64,000 bases of DNA, from NCBI RefSeq assembly GCF_040436345.1, contig NC_133215.1, positions 25,533,806 through 25,597,805 of the forward strand, in the 5' to 3' direction. Positions 29,392-60,808 of the stretch are shown in pieces (the first letter of the stretch is position 1; each line of letters starts with the position of its first letter). The translations under genes and the position numbers were made by a program. Source of the DNA: Pagrus major. Its lineage: Eukaryota > Chordata > Actinopteri > Spariformes > Sparidae. Below the pieces are notes generated by a model. That model saw nothing but the letters and a program-made list of their open reading frames with translations, was not told where the DNA came from and ran no database searches.

Positions 29392-31130
29392 AGGCAGCCT
29401 GGGAAACAGAATAATCAAGATGTTGAGCTGGCTACCCATTCAGATTATGATCCATTATTTTTAATTTTGTCTGCATCCACTCTGGCGTTCAAATTCAATT
29501 TAATGGATCTTTTTCTTTTTAGTCCTAAAATTTTACATCAGTTTGTGAGCAATAATTAAATCTAAGTGGACCTCGAAGGGTAAACAGATGAGGAACAGAT
29601 TGAGGAAGTTGAAGTCGTTTCATTTCATTTAGTGCCTTTAATGACAAATCTTCCCACAAACCAGTGAGGAAATATCTTTTGAAAGGCACTGCCTACGTAG
29701 ACAGAACAATAAATGTCGTGGTATAACTGACGTGCTACATTTCTGAAACCGTCGAGAGGTGTTTGGAATACTTTGTTAAAATTGAGAATGACCTCACTAA
29801 AGTTTAAAGGTGGGTAATATGACACGACTCAGTAGCCGATCCACAGAACTCCTAGTTGCCAGTTTACAATGGATGACAATGTGCAATAGTGTTGTTGGCG
29901 TATGTGTCCTTCCTGACAGTTAACAGTCTTTTCATGATATCTGTGATTTGATCCATCAGAGCAGGTGTTTCCTCAGTTACAGTCGTGACATTACTGATTT
30001 ATTTTATTGTGCCAGTTCAAGTCCAAGCTGACATGTTGACAAATAAGAATGTAGAGTAGGACAGAGGGATGATTTTCCAGTATGATTGCCAATAATGTTC
30101 ATGTGTCAGTACTCAGACAAATATGTAAGTACAAATATTCAGTGTGAACATACTGACTGTTAAATGTGTTTGTATGTTTCTGGTTTTAGTTCTGTCTTAT
30201 ACACGAACAAACTTGCTTTTTTTTTTCATCCAGATGTATGTTTGTGTTAACAGAATGTGACATTTTGATTCTGCTCAGTCAGCCGCTGAGTGTTTGGTTT
30301 GTTTTTGTTTTTTTATAAGGACAGGTTTGCATTACATGTGCTATAGAATAATACAAAATCAGGTTTTCATGGGAGTTATTGATATTAATAAATGCTTTTT
30401 TTTTTTACACACGAGATTCTTGGTTTGAGGTGATTTTTCTTTGTAAAATAAAAACTGGTAAAAAAAAAAGAGAATCATCGTTTTAAATGTGTTCTGTGCA
30501 CATATGACGCTCATAGTCACTGGACTTCTATCAAAAACACGCAGTGACTAATTCCAGTGAAATCAGAATCGAACAGACGCAACGGTTTGTCTCTCAAATG
30601 CAGCTTTCTGTTACTTGTGAGTTATGACAAACCTCGGTGCTGTTAACTCATATATGCTGTCATTTGGCACAACTTTAAACCAAAACCAACCATGTTTTAG
30701 TGCCCTATTTATTGTTGTATCTTTTAGATTACTTTTTTTAGAGCCATAATCAGGAGACCAAACATGGATAGACACTTTATTTCTGCTGATGTAGCTCCCC
30801 CTAATGTCTGACCTTAACAAAAACAACTCTGACATTGTCAGACATGGAGCTGGTACCAGCTAAAATCTGGTCAGATCCATAAAGAATCAGCATGAATTAA
30901 CTGCACTTGTTGGTATGTAGTAATCTGACAAATACTGAATTAGTTAAAATGACCAAGTTACAACATTGAGGTTTTTGTGCTTGATCAAACCGTGTAACAT
31001 GACAAGGTGCCAGAGAGGAGACTGACCTAAATTTAATAGTTTGTGGTATGTGCACAGTTTATGTTCTGCACATTATACAGTATTAAGCAGTATATGAAAA
31101 AAGATGCAGCACTAGTGTAAAAGAGGTTCC
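29392..31130. other. TMED1 3'UTR and flank
   Basis: No further exon is seen. The first kilobase after the TMED1 stop is probably 3'UTR, given AATAAA hexamers at about 30387 and 30447. The remainder to about 31130 is AT-rich DNA without recognised features. Confidence 0.5.
30387..30392 (+). terminator. Candidate poly(A) signal of TMED1
   Basis: AATAAA lies about 1.0 kb after the stop codon and is followed by a T-rich stretch (30396-30408) like a downstream element. A second AATAAA at 30447-30452 is an alternative. Confidence 0.45.
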
Positions 31131-31137
31131 TCAATCT

Positions 31138-31410
31138 TAAAGGTGCAATATGTAAGAGTTTCCACTGAAAACATAAAAAACCCACTTGAATCATCAACAG
31201 AATGTGAAGAAAGAACAGTTTTGACTTTTACATATTGCATTGGTGGGATATCTACAGAAGTTAGCATGCTAACAGGCTAGCCCTTAGCTACATAGTACCT
31301 CAAGAGTCTAATTTTAACAACACCAACAATCCCGTGTTCCGAGTCTCCCGGTCGGCTGATCCTGCCTCACTCGAGTTTGACAAACATTTTAAGGGAGGTA
31401 TTGTATCAGT
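31138..31410. repeat. MITE family B, degraded copy
   Basis: It begins 'aaaggtgcaatatgtaagagtttccac' and includes 'ttagcatgctaacaggctagc', matching the fuller copy at 47788-48153. The right inverted end is not recognisable. Confidence 0.5.
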
Positions 31411-32107
31411 AGTTCTTATAATACGAGGGAGTGATCTTTGATCTACAGTCTTTATTAAACATGGTTAAGGTTAACAACATACCTGTATGTAGTAATAATA
31501 ATAATAATAACAATAATAATAATACATTTAATACACATAGTGCCTTTCATGGAACCCAAGGTCGCTTTACAGATGGAATAACGTGTATGTACAGAGGTTA
31601 TCAGTACTTTTGTCTTATTTCATTTATTTGCAGTAAGATCATACAGGCTATCAGCTTTAGTCCAGCCATAACCATATGTCAGAATTGATCCCAATTATTT
31701 CTGAATCTTGTAATTCCTTAAATGTCTGATAAAAACAAAGCATCGACAGTTTCAGGAAACAGCTATGGAAACTCTGTGGCACATTTGAACCTCTTAAACC
31801 AAGTGCAAGTGAGTCCAAGTCGGAGTGCTCGATTCCTGAGTTTCCTTCACCAGTGGTTGGGACGAGAGGGGACTTGTGGAGGTCGCCTGTGTGAGAAGAC
31901 CATGAAAAGAAGACCGTGAAAAGATTTTTCCAGCCAGTTTCTGATCATAATGCATCAGTAACTCCCACAGCTGACAGACACAACAGAGAAAGGAAAGATC
32001 TCCAGAACAGAGGAGTGGGACTGCATACCTTTATTCATTCCTGCCGAGCAGCGCCAAAGCAGTGAGCAACACTATCTGTACTGTGCTGTTGCCACTGGCA
32101 ACCACGG

Positions 32108-32121
32108 TTACCATGGTAACT
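32108..32121. promoter_or_regulatory. Palindromic X-box-like (RFX) site
   Basis: GTTACCATGGTAAC is a perfect 14-bp palindrome fitting the RFX consensus (two RGYAAC half sites, inverted). It lies between the TMED1 and DNM2 3' ends. Binding is inference from the motif only. Confidence 0.35.
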
Positions 32122-33269
32122 GACAGCTCCATCATACAGTAAGGTAGGACGGACGTGCCAGGCTGCACACAGAAAAGTGAGACGTTCCTGTTCTGCATGG
32201 CCGTCTCCTTTTGACTATCCTGCAAGTCAAGGGGTCTCGACCTGGATTCACTGAACTGTACGCTCACAGCGTCATACAGTGACAGGAAGTACGTGTAGCA
32301 CATGTTTGGTGTCTGTGCGTGGAAACGGCAGATTGAACAACAGATGCGACAAGAGAGGAGGTCAAAAAAACAAAACAAAGGAAGGCTTGGTGGTGCATGA
32401 GAATGTGAGAGAAGAAATGGAGCAAAGAATGAATGAGCAAGAACAAACAGCGGCCACCACACCTTCTTCTTCTACTCTTTTATTCAGTCCATCACTGTAT
32501 ACACCTTCTGAAAGAGAGGCCATTTTATTAAAAGATCACTGTTTCTAGTTATGGCTTTTTTAGATGATAATGAGTACTTAGAAGATAATGTTTGCTCAAG
32601 GCACTTGGATGCGAATTTCATCATGTGCAATGGTGGGAGGTCAGTCTTACATCAACTGCGCTACACTTGATAAAACTTAATTAGCCAAAATACTGAAGCG
32701 TACAGATTGCATTGATCAGTCTAATTTCAATAAGCTCATTTGAAGGCTGACTTTGAGAATGTGAAAATACCAACAATGAAGGGAAAAAGGACTCTACTCA
32801 AAAGTGCTGCTTACTTAATGAGGTGCTTAGTGTGTGAGATTACTGACAAAACGTTAGCAAGCATCCAACTCACAGAACAATTACTCCTAAAAGTGTTTTC
32901 TTCCATTATATAAAAGTTAAGAATCATATATTGTTTTTGAGACACATTTCATTTCAAATGAAACAAGCAAAATTCAAAGACGACCTGCTGGTTCATAACC
33001 TTTAAGTCAATTAAATCATCAAATGTATCCCTTTTTATAATACTGAATGCAGAATATTTCATCATATACTTTGTTAAAAAAAGCTACCTACACTTAGAGT
33101 CAAAATTACATACATAATGCTTCTGAAACGCACAGACTGAAACAGCATCAGATTACCAATTACAGTAGGACAAAGTTTGTAGTTATAGGAATATACATGA
33201 AATAAAAGGAATAAGAGAAATACAAAAGTGTAAACAAAAAGAAGAGTGTTTTCATGTGTGTGTGTGTTT

Positions 33270-52753
<19,484 letters not shown>

Positions 52754-52924
52754 TCACAGTGTCTGTGAGTTTAATTCAGCGCAGTTCAGAGCCAAGAGTC
52801 CCCACTGAGGTCAGAGCACTGGCTGGATTATGAACTGGTTGACTGCATGATAAAAGTAGCCACATTAGACCAAAAAACTTCTGTCATCATCCGGTCAGGC
52901 GACACCCAGCCTCCGCCGGAGATT

Positions 52925-52985
52925 GTGGCTCCGCCTCCAGCGGGACTCTCCTCGGTCATTGGTCAGCTGGGACGTCCGTCATCGT
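52925..52985 (-). promoter_or_regulatory. Probable DNM2 core promoter elements
   Basis: A GC box (GCTCCGCCTCC, about 52928-52938) and an inverted CCAAT box (CATTGGTCA, about 52957-52965) lie about 290-330 bp upstream of the DNM2 ATG in a CpG-richer island. No TATA box is seen. Confidence 0.4.
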
Positions 52986-53093
52986 GTACAGACATGTCAT
53001 CAGTTTTATACAGCTTTGGGACCTGCACTTTGGAACAGGGGGAATGGAAGTCTATTTGTCTTCATTATTAAAAAGAGAAAGAGAAATAAAACA

Positions 53094-53300
53094 CTTAAAG
53101 GGGCACTTTGTAGTTTCGGAAAATAAATAAAAACTCAAAAATATGTTTTTTTCCTCCATAACTGAATAAACAAGCTGTTCTCAGAGGAAAATAAGGTCCA
53201 AGATCACTGTTTGAAGCTAGAAAGGTGGCAGGGTCCGCCACATATAAACAAAGTAAAACTGTGTTGTCCTAACCCTAAACCCTTCCCTAAAAATACATTG
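53094..53300. repeat. MITE family A, left part
   Basis: 'cttaaaggggcactttgtagtttcgg' and 'gctgttctcagaggaaaataaggtccaagatcactgtttgaagctag' match the copy at 86-450 closely. The right inverted end is missing. Confidence 0.7.
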
Positions 53301-54154
53301 GGCACTTTTTAATTTGGTTTTTAAAAAAGTATAAAAGTTTCAGTTTCAGTTTGCGTGTCACTGCCACTATACATTCTTCAGCAGCGGGCAGGACGAGAGA
53401 AGCAGGCCTCTCACAGAGTTATATTAGTATTTTGCATGTCCTGTCACTATTTAGTAACAATCCTCCTGTTTTCAGAACTGATCTGCTTGTTTCTTCTTGA
53501 TACTTTGCTGTGATATGTTCACCTTGGCTGGCTCTGGGAAAACTTTATTATCGCAATTTCTTTGACATTTCATAGACCAAACAATTAATCGGTTAATCAA
53601 GAAAATATTCACAAGTTTGATCGCATAATACGCAGCTCAATCAAACCAAAGGCATACTGTGATGATGCTGTGAAGGGATCATGGGAGTTGCTGTCTTCAA
53701 TGTTGAACATCCAACATTTGCTGACGAAAGTCTATCTGAAGTGAGGTCACTACCTTCAGTCTCATTAGCTCACTCTCTGACTCTTTCATGGAAGTCATAG
53801 TGACAGGCGACCACATGAAACGCACCGTTACCTTGAATAAAACAATAGATTGGATCTGGGTTTGAACATTGTTGGAAACATCTGTGATAATGTAAGAACA
53901 CAACTCAACGAAATGTTTACCAACAGTCTGGTCGTTTTTAGACATTTAAATGCATAAATTTAGCATAGTATACCTTTAACTGATCGTGAAAACAATCTGT
54001 TAGTTTGGTTTTAACTTGATAGGACATTTTTTGTGCATGAGCTCTTTAACTTTTGTATTTTCCATTCACTTGTTAAAACCACACATGCACCTGTAAAAAC
54101 ATACATTTCATTCAATATGTGTAACTTGTATTATTTTAATTTTACTCTCATTTT

Positions 54155-54250
54155 AAAGATGCACTATGTAGTTTTGGAGGAGAAATTTTAATCAGAAGAG
54201 AAAAGTCTTCATTGACTGTGTGGTATGGTAGATTTTCATAATTCTACATA
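54155..54250. repeat. MITE family A, short fragment
   Basis: 'ttaaagatgcactatgtagttttggaggagaaattttaatcagaagag' matches the left end of the copies at 40842 and 15447. Confidence 0.6.
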
Positions 54251-55256
54251 AAAATAACCTGCAGGTAATGTGCTGTCAGCTGTACACCATCTTCAAACCT
54301 CATCTATGACTCTGACTGCTCCTGTAACCTGTTATACTAAAGTTTTCTTCTGATACAGTGATGCTTTGACAGAGCCACAAACATTAACATTATCTTCAAC
54401 CATCTCACAACCTTCCACTTGTATTATCTTTTTCATACATTCATGAACTGTCAGCCAGACACAGAGAGTTTGTCTATCTGTACTTGTCAGGTTGCTTCTA
54501 CCAGGATTTAACAGATAAAACGATGCCTGACATTCACTGACAAACTGATCAGCGGGATTAGTTTACCCCATATAATATCAGTGTCATGACACATGAAAAT
54601 ATAACTATTGACTTAAAACAATCACCAGGTGCTCATATGAACACTGAAGCAGACTTTCATTGCTGTAATCATTCCTCCTGTTCACACTGGAGGTTAAAAG
54701 ATGCCTTCTTAATGTGGGCTAAGTGCTGGGGCACAAAATCTGAAGTCCTTTTCTTGTGCAACAATATATTCAGGTGTTTATCTGAAACTCATATGATATA
54801 AATAAAGTGAAGCCTCAGAGAGAAAAATATAAAAAGACAAGCTCTGTTTTTGTCCATCTCAGGTGGAGGTATTCCGGGATGTTGAACATGTTTGTGAGCT
54901 GGTCAGAGGTCACTCCAGCTGATCTCCACTTCAGCCAGAAGAGGGCGCTGCAGAGCTTAACAAAGTCAATGCCAAATGTCCTGTTGTCAATACAAACACC
55001 CTGTGAGCTTCAATAGAACATGTCATGATCCACTGAAAGTGCTGACATAAGTAACACTGAACATTTTCTGTCGTGATAAGATGAGGGCACTCGATTATGT
55101 TCATTTGCAGGAGAGCTCAAATCTCCACAACGGTTTTAAAATAACAGAATATCATAAAAAATGTGTTTGCATGCCGGTGAAGACACACTGAGTGTATTGT
55201 GATCCTGAAGCTAGTATGAGCTATCAGTTTCTGCCTGGTTCACTATATTTAGCTAT

Positions 55257-55600
55257 TTAAAGGTGCAATATGTAATAACTGGCCACCAAACAAAAAGGGG
55301 TTGGCATATCACCAGAGTAACCGCTAACTGCTGCTACCATTAGCTTGTAAGCTCAGTTAAGCATGCAGCTAGCAGGTGCCTTAGCTGACTGAGAGCTCAG
55401 AGCATCGGGGGAGTGTTGGTGTTGTTTACTATTGGACTTTCACCTCTAAAGAGGAAAAGTGGCCAGGGGCTACGTGGTTAGCATGCTATCTTAAAATAAC
55501 TGTCTATGCAACACAATACATCGACGTGTTCTACATAGATTTCTTCAATTTCTCCATTGTTGATGGTTTTACACAAAAATTGTATCCAAATAGTGATATC
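55257..55600. repeat. MITE family B copy
   Basis: 'tttaaaggtgcaatatgtaataactggccaccaaac', 'ggcatatcaccagagtaaccgctaactg' and 'ggttagcatgctatctt' follow the family B order. The 3' terminus is lost. Confidence 0.65.
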
Positions 55601-55867
55601 AAATCCTCTCCCCTGGTTATAAATGATCTAGTAGCTACAGATCATCTGTGAATCAGGGATTATATAGTTTTATGAGAACAAGCTGCCAAACTGTTAATAA
55701 ACCAGTCTATCATGTACATTTTGTATCAGAGCACTTGTTTGGATATTCGTCTTCTTTACTACGTGTTTTTTATGGGAAATGTATAATTTCCAATGACTGT
55801 GTTACCAGAACTTTATATTATTTTATGGTAAGCTGCAGTGAAGTATAGCATCGTCCACCCGTACTAA

Positions 55868-56030
55868 TATACACTCAGTGGCCACTTTATTAGGTACTCC
55901 TGCATAATTCGAATACAACAGCTCCACCATAAACTCTACCTTATAAAGTGTATAATGTTCAGAAATGTGCAATGAATATAAGTGTGAGTTGAGTTTGTTG
56001 CTGAGGTTATAGTTAAAGGTGGTGTGCATC
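55868..56030. repeat. Dispersed repeat, 'ACTTTATTAGGTACTCCTG' type
   Basis: 'tacactcagtggccactttattaggtactcctg' is the standard left end of a repeat widespread in fish. The interior 'gttgctgaggttatagttaaagg' matches the copy at 36790-37035. Confidence 0.6.
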
Positions 56031-56734
56031 ATATAGAGAGGCGTTTTTATTATATGTCCTCTCTATTTAATACATCAGTGGGGCAAGGATATTAGAAACA
56101 CATCACTTACTATGACTTCAGTGCTGAATCATATTATTTTATTAACATTTCTATGACAGTGTAAAACAAATTGAAAGTTACAGGCATCATAAAAATATTC
56201 TCACACATTATTTTTATCATCATACTCAGAGCACATTTACATTCATTTCATATACGTCACAACATTAGCTACACAGCCGTTATATATACGCTAACTAGCA
56301 AACTCATAGACCATATTCACATGGCAGCCATTTTCCTCTGACGTCGGGGTAGGAAGCCCAATTGTCATACTGCTGTGCTCTAGGGTGCAAGTCATATAAA
56401 TGTTGGTAATCTGACAAATGATGTCCCTCTGGATTTTCACTATCCCTCGCCTTTTCAGTTGGTGACTAATCTGTAAGCGGGTAAATGACAAAAATATGCC
56501 AGATTTTTATATTACTATATTTATAAGATCTGCAACCTGGAACACAGCAGCATAACATTATCCCAAGCCTCCTGCCCTGAGTGTGACATCAGAGGAAAAT
56601 GGCTGCCATGTGAATATGGTCTATTGTGCCAAATTATAGGGTCCATCACTCACAAGTTTTGCTATATTACTTTTCTATATTCTGGGTGAATGGACAGTAT
56701 GTATATACTGCACAGTTAACACCTACTATCTATC

Positions 56735-59700
56735 TCATGGCTCCCGAGGCTTTGTGACTGTAGTATAGATAGTCTGCTCTGCTGCTGGAGGATGGACGGC
56801 CCCCTGAGCCCTAATGATGGAGGAGTAGTCACAGGCCGAGGAGCCGTTTCTATCCGCGCCAGGAAGCCCGTTCCCATCTGCGGAGACCTTGACAGATTCA
56901 CTCGGGAAGTTGACGCTGGCATAGAGGAGCTGATCAGCGGGACGGTTGACGGTGGCATAAACAGTCGGCAGTGCGGTTCTTGAGCTCGCCTGCTTGTTCT
57001 GCATCTGGATCTCGTCATAGTGGTGAACTCCATGATTTCCCTGCAGAGGACGAAAGGGAGCGGTGTGACAGATGAAGCTGCTCATATGCAAACTCATGAA
57101 GACAGAAACACGCACACAAACACACCTCTGTGTTATGTTGAGTGTTTGTCCTTGGCTCTGATGACCCTCCTGCAGCACAGCACACTGACAGAAACAATAT
57201 TTGAATAGATGGAATCAACAAGATATTTTTATCTGCATTCAAAGTTACTCCTCCGGGCAAAATATTTGTGCATGTAAAGCTGTGCAAGCTGTTCATTTTG
57301 TTTAGGAAAATGTCCTTAATATTCAGCGTTGAAACCACAGGATCTGTTTTGTGAGTAAATATGAAGTTTCAGAAATATGTTGATCAACTACAAACTAGTG
57401 CTGCACGATTAATCTAATCGCAATCGCGATGTCATGCTGTGCAATTATGTAATCGCATAAAAGACTGCGATTTGCGATTTAATGTAAACAAATGTGCGTG
57501 TGTGCCTGTGAACAGGACTCTCTCTCTCTCTCTTTTTTAATGAAAATCTTTATCTAACATTTTGAAAAATACAGACATTCAACATGTAGCCTACATGAAA
57601 ATAGAGTCATATCAGTACAAATATTACAATGAACGGGACTGTCTCCCGTGCGGTGTGGAGCACGGTGACACCACATCCACACTGTGTGCAGCTGCAGGTA
57701 TAGTCACGTGACTACCCGGCTTTCAGCAGAGCAGAGCAGCCGACAAGGACGCCGAAGAGGAACTCGAGGAGGGACAAGCTCAGTTGGTGGCGAAAAAAAA
57801 TGCAACTTCTAATATATGGCGATACTTTGGATTCAGGTACGACGACACTGAACAGCAAGATGTGCTGTGTAAAACATGCAAAGCTAAAGTCGCTACGTCC
57901 CGCGGCAATACGACCAATCTATATCAACACTTGAAACACCACAAAGAAAAATACGAAGAATGCATTCAAATGAAAGCCCAACAAAGTAACGTGAAAGATA
58001 CAACTGAAAAACGCCTGAAACGACCACAACAACGCACAATTACGGATACATTTGCAAGTGTCACACCATACGAAAATACCTCGAAAAGACACAAGGAAAT
58101 CACTGACTCCATAAGTTATTTGGGGAAAAAATACAGTACTGTAAACTTCAGGTTTTGTATTTTTTGTGTCATATTTGTATGTTTTGAGTTGAGAAATATA
58201 CAATCTATTGTAATTCTCTGTGTTGTCCTTGATATTCAAGCAAGTAGACTCATGACACCATTCATTTATAATATCGTAATCGCAATCGCAAATCGCAATA
58301 TAGTCCACAATAATCGCAATCGCATATTTTCATCAAATCGTGCAGCACTACTACAAACCAGTCAAAGGGGACTTCAAGACAAGAAATCTACATAAACAAC
58401 AGTATGTGTGTTGTATGTGGGGTTTTTGCATCCCTCACCTTGTGTCCCTGGGAATTTGTGTCTGACCACTAGGACTACAACCACGAGTATCAGTACGAAT
58501 GCCAAACTACCCACCACACCGCCGATTATAGCTGCAATCAAGAGACAACAGAAGAAACTGTTAAAGTACACTGTCAGCAGAGGTTCACTGTCTTCAGCAT
58601 TCATGCTTCAATGAGGTGTGTGTGTGTTTGTGCAGCAGAGGTGTGTGTATATTAAAGGGAGGTATGAAAAGGAGCTGTTTGTAGCATTAATCATCAAAGT
58701 GATGTGGTTACCTTGAGTATTGTCTGGAGGTGGTTCACTTCGTTTTCTGTTTGATGATTGGGTTGTGATGTGGCTTTCAGCTGTGCAGGTGCAGTAAACC
58801 AGAAGATTAGAGATGTGGTGAAAGGTGAAAGTGAAATGCTAAAACCATAGGCGCACACATGTTTAAGTAAAGTAAATACAATTAAGTAAATATAAAAAAA
58901 TATTTCATGTATCGGCAACAAAATTGACTTAAGGCATCAAAAGTAAAAGTACTTAGTCTGTGGCAGAATGGCTCCTGTCAAGGTTATATTAATACATTAT
59001 TACATTATCCTATTTTATTTTGATCACTTATACATTAACATGTGAGCAGCATTTTATAGATACAATTCTTAAAGTGGAAACAGACAACTCCCGCACCCAA
59101 CCAAATGATTATTCTTGGCACCTGAAGGCATCTGAATTGTTTTCCGTATTCCACAGAGATGCAACCTCTAACACCACAGGACAAAACATGAGTTTATTCA
59201 TTCATTTAGTCTATAATGAGGACGTGAACGCAGATAGAAATGGTGCCAGGCTGGATCTTCAGTCTGCCTTCATTTTGTTGGTTTTGGTGCCTGGTGATGC
59301 ATAGCGAGGTTTATAGGAACCAATCTAAACTCCAATGGTGTCATCATTTTATAGCCGTTACATTGTGATTTCAACAGTTACTTCATAATGACAAGTTAAA
59401 GCAAAGAAACTTGTCCATTGCCAGGTTTTGATTTTCAGGAAATCAAACTCCTTTTTTGATTTGCTGTTTAGTTTTCTGTTTTTGCAATAGCCTTTCAATT
59501 TATTTATATCCTGTAATTACCTCAGTGGCGGAGTCTGCCACTCCCACCCTTGATTCCAACACGTACCTTCAACATGAGTTTGTCTGGCTGCACTGGAAAC
59601 AGATACACAGTTGCTCTTCTGTTGTATTTCTGACAAAATCAGGGTTGGCTGTGGTATTAAACAGTGTTTCCTGTTATCATGGTAACCATGGTTGTCGCTA

Positions 59701-60808
59701 AATCACCAGGGCTGAAATCTTAAGGATTTAACCTTTAATGATGCTGCAAGTAGTTTTACACATAATCATATGGAAAAACTGTATAAACTGATTGTTTTGT
59801 AGCTTTAATCTCAGAAAATGGAAAAATTCAAGTGACGTACAAGTATTTTCAAAATTGTACTTAAGTACAATACTTGAGTAAATGCATTTTCTAATTGCAG
59901 CCGTGCTCCTGGATGGATGTCTGTTCATCCTTTTTAATTTTGTCACAGTTATGCAGCTGTTAGAGACAAAAACTACTTGAACGTACCTTTTTTCTTGGTG
60001 AATAATAATAAGTAACTGTACGTCTATTCATCGAGAGCAGCACAGACTTTCTTTTGCTTAAATAGTTGTTTTGCTTTTGCTGCATATTTACAGAGTGAAT
60101 AAGTTATATTTGTGTCAGTATAACAGTAAAGCGCTCAATTTACTCACCTACACTAAGGAGGATTTTCCTGCTTGGCTGACTTGTCCTGTCAGAGCCACAC
60201 CAGTAGGTTCCAGAGTCGGCTGTGTTCATATTCTTGATTGTTACATAGAAGTACTTCAGTCTTTGATTATCCCTTATAACAAACCTGCCTTCAGCCACAT
60301 ATCTGTCCTGTCCTGTTGTCTGTATTAGGTTCTCGCAGTCCAAAGGATTCTCCCCTTTGCACAGGTATTTCTCATTGCTCTCATGGCTGTCTGGATAGTG
60401 ACAGTCGATTTGTACAGTGTCCCCAGTGCGAAAAGTTTCTGTAATGTCTTCCCAGTCTGAAAAAATAGAGATAAATGCTACCACCTTTTTGTTGAAATGT
60501 GCTTTTTGCCATATATTAGCTCGTGCTATGTTGGTTATTTTGACACCCAACAAGCTATCAAGTCTCGGAGCAAAAATATTTTGCATGACGCTTTACATCT
60601 TAATTGTACTTACAGTCAGGTCCTTCTTTGTTTCCTGTCACAGACAATAAACTCACGCTTGCTGTCGAAAAGAAAGAAAAAAGTTATTTCATCATAACAA
60701 AGTCAAAAAGTTTTTGCCAAAATATGTTTCACACTCACAGAAAAACACAAAGAGAAGAACTCCATTACCTGTCATCAGGTAGATGAAGATCTTAAATGAT
60801 ACTGCCAT
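56735..60808 (-). CDS. CD300/CMRF35/pIgR-like inhibitory receptor (7 exons, 302 aa)
   Basis: Exons in transcript order: 60808-60769, 60661-60614, 60456-60148, 58780-58712, 58531-58439, 57169-57126, 57040-56735 (TGA), all GT-AG, phases consistent. The signal peptide (MAVSFKIFIYLMT..SLLSVTG) is split between exons 1 and 2. One V-type Ig domain follows, with CHYPDSHESNEKYLCKG, a second cysteine pair (Cys62, Cys70) and DSGTYWCG, all typical of the CD300/pIgR family. Exon 4 is a short stalk, exon 5 the transmembrane helix (about 157-179). The tail has TVYATV (Y229), LLYASV (Y241) and TIYTTV (Y293): ITSM, ITIM and ITSM-type motifs, which recruit SHP-1/SHP-2 or SAP adaptors when phosphorylated. HYDEIQ (Y209) is weaker. 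It is probably an inhibitory leukocyte receptor. One-to-one orthology with a mammalian CD300 gene is not claimed. Confidence 0.85.
57396..58350 (+). mobile_element. hAT transposon, internally deleted, 955 bp
   Basis: Terminal inverted repeats TAGTGCTGCACGATT (left, 57396) and its complement (ending 58350) are bounded by an exact 8-bp target-site duplication, CTACAAAC (57388-57395 and 58351-58358). An 8-bp duplication is the hAT hallmark. Subterminal 'aatcgcaatcgc' repeats lie inside both ends. It encodes only an N-terminal BED-finger fragment, so it cannot move itself. It sits in intron 5 of the CD300-like receptor, opposite to the gene. Confidence 0.92.
57739..58140 (+). pseudogene. Truncated hAT transposase, BED zinc-finger part
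   Basis: The frame encodes QLVAKKNATSNIWRYFGF, then VLCKTCKAKVATSRGNTTNLYQHLKHH, a BED-type zinc finger (C-x2-C .. H .. H), and the linker SVTPYENTSKRHKEITDSISYL. This is the start of Ac/ZBED-like hAT transposases. The catalytic RNase H-like and C-terminal dimerisation regions are absent, because sequence jumps to the right subterminal repeats. No in-frame ATG precedes the finger. The finger binds DNA in intact relatives; here it is probably a relic. Confidence 0.8.

Larger units (their letters stand above)
52986..56734. other. Intergenic between DNM2 and the CD300-like gene
   Basis: No exon is recognised. The stretch holds MITE fragments (53094-53300, 54155-54250, 55257-55600, 55868-56030). 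Its right part is probably 3'UTR of the CD300-like gene: minus-strand AATAAA hexamers lie near 56140 and 56046. Confidence 0.5.

Noticed and set aside
57015-57338. 107-codon minus-strand frame overlapping the CD300-like exons
   Set aside because: It includes the real 44-nt exon in frame but otherwise reads through introns; only the spliced part is kept.
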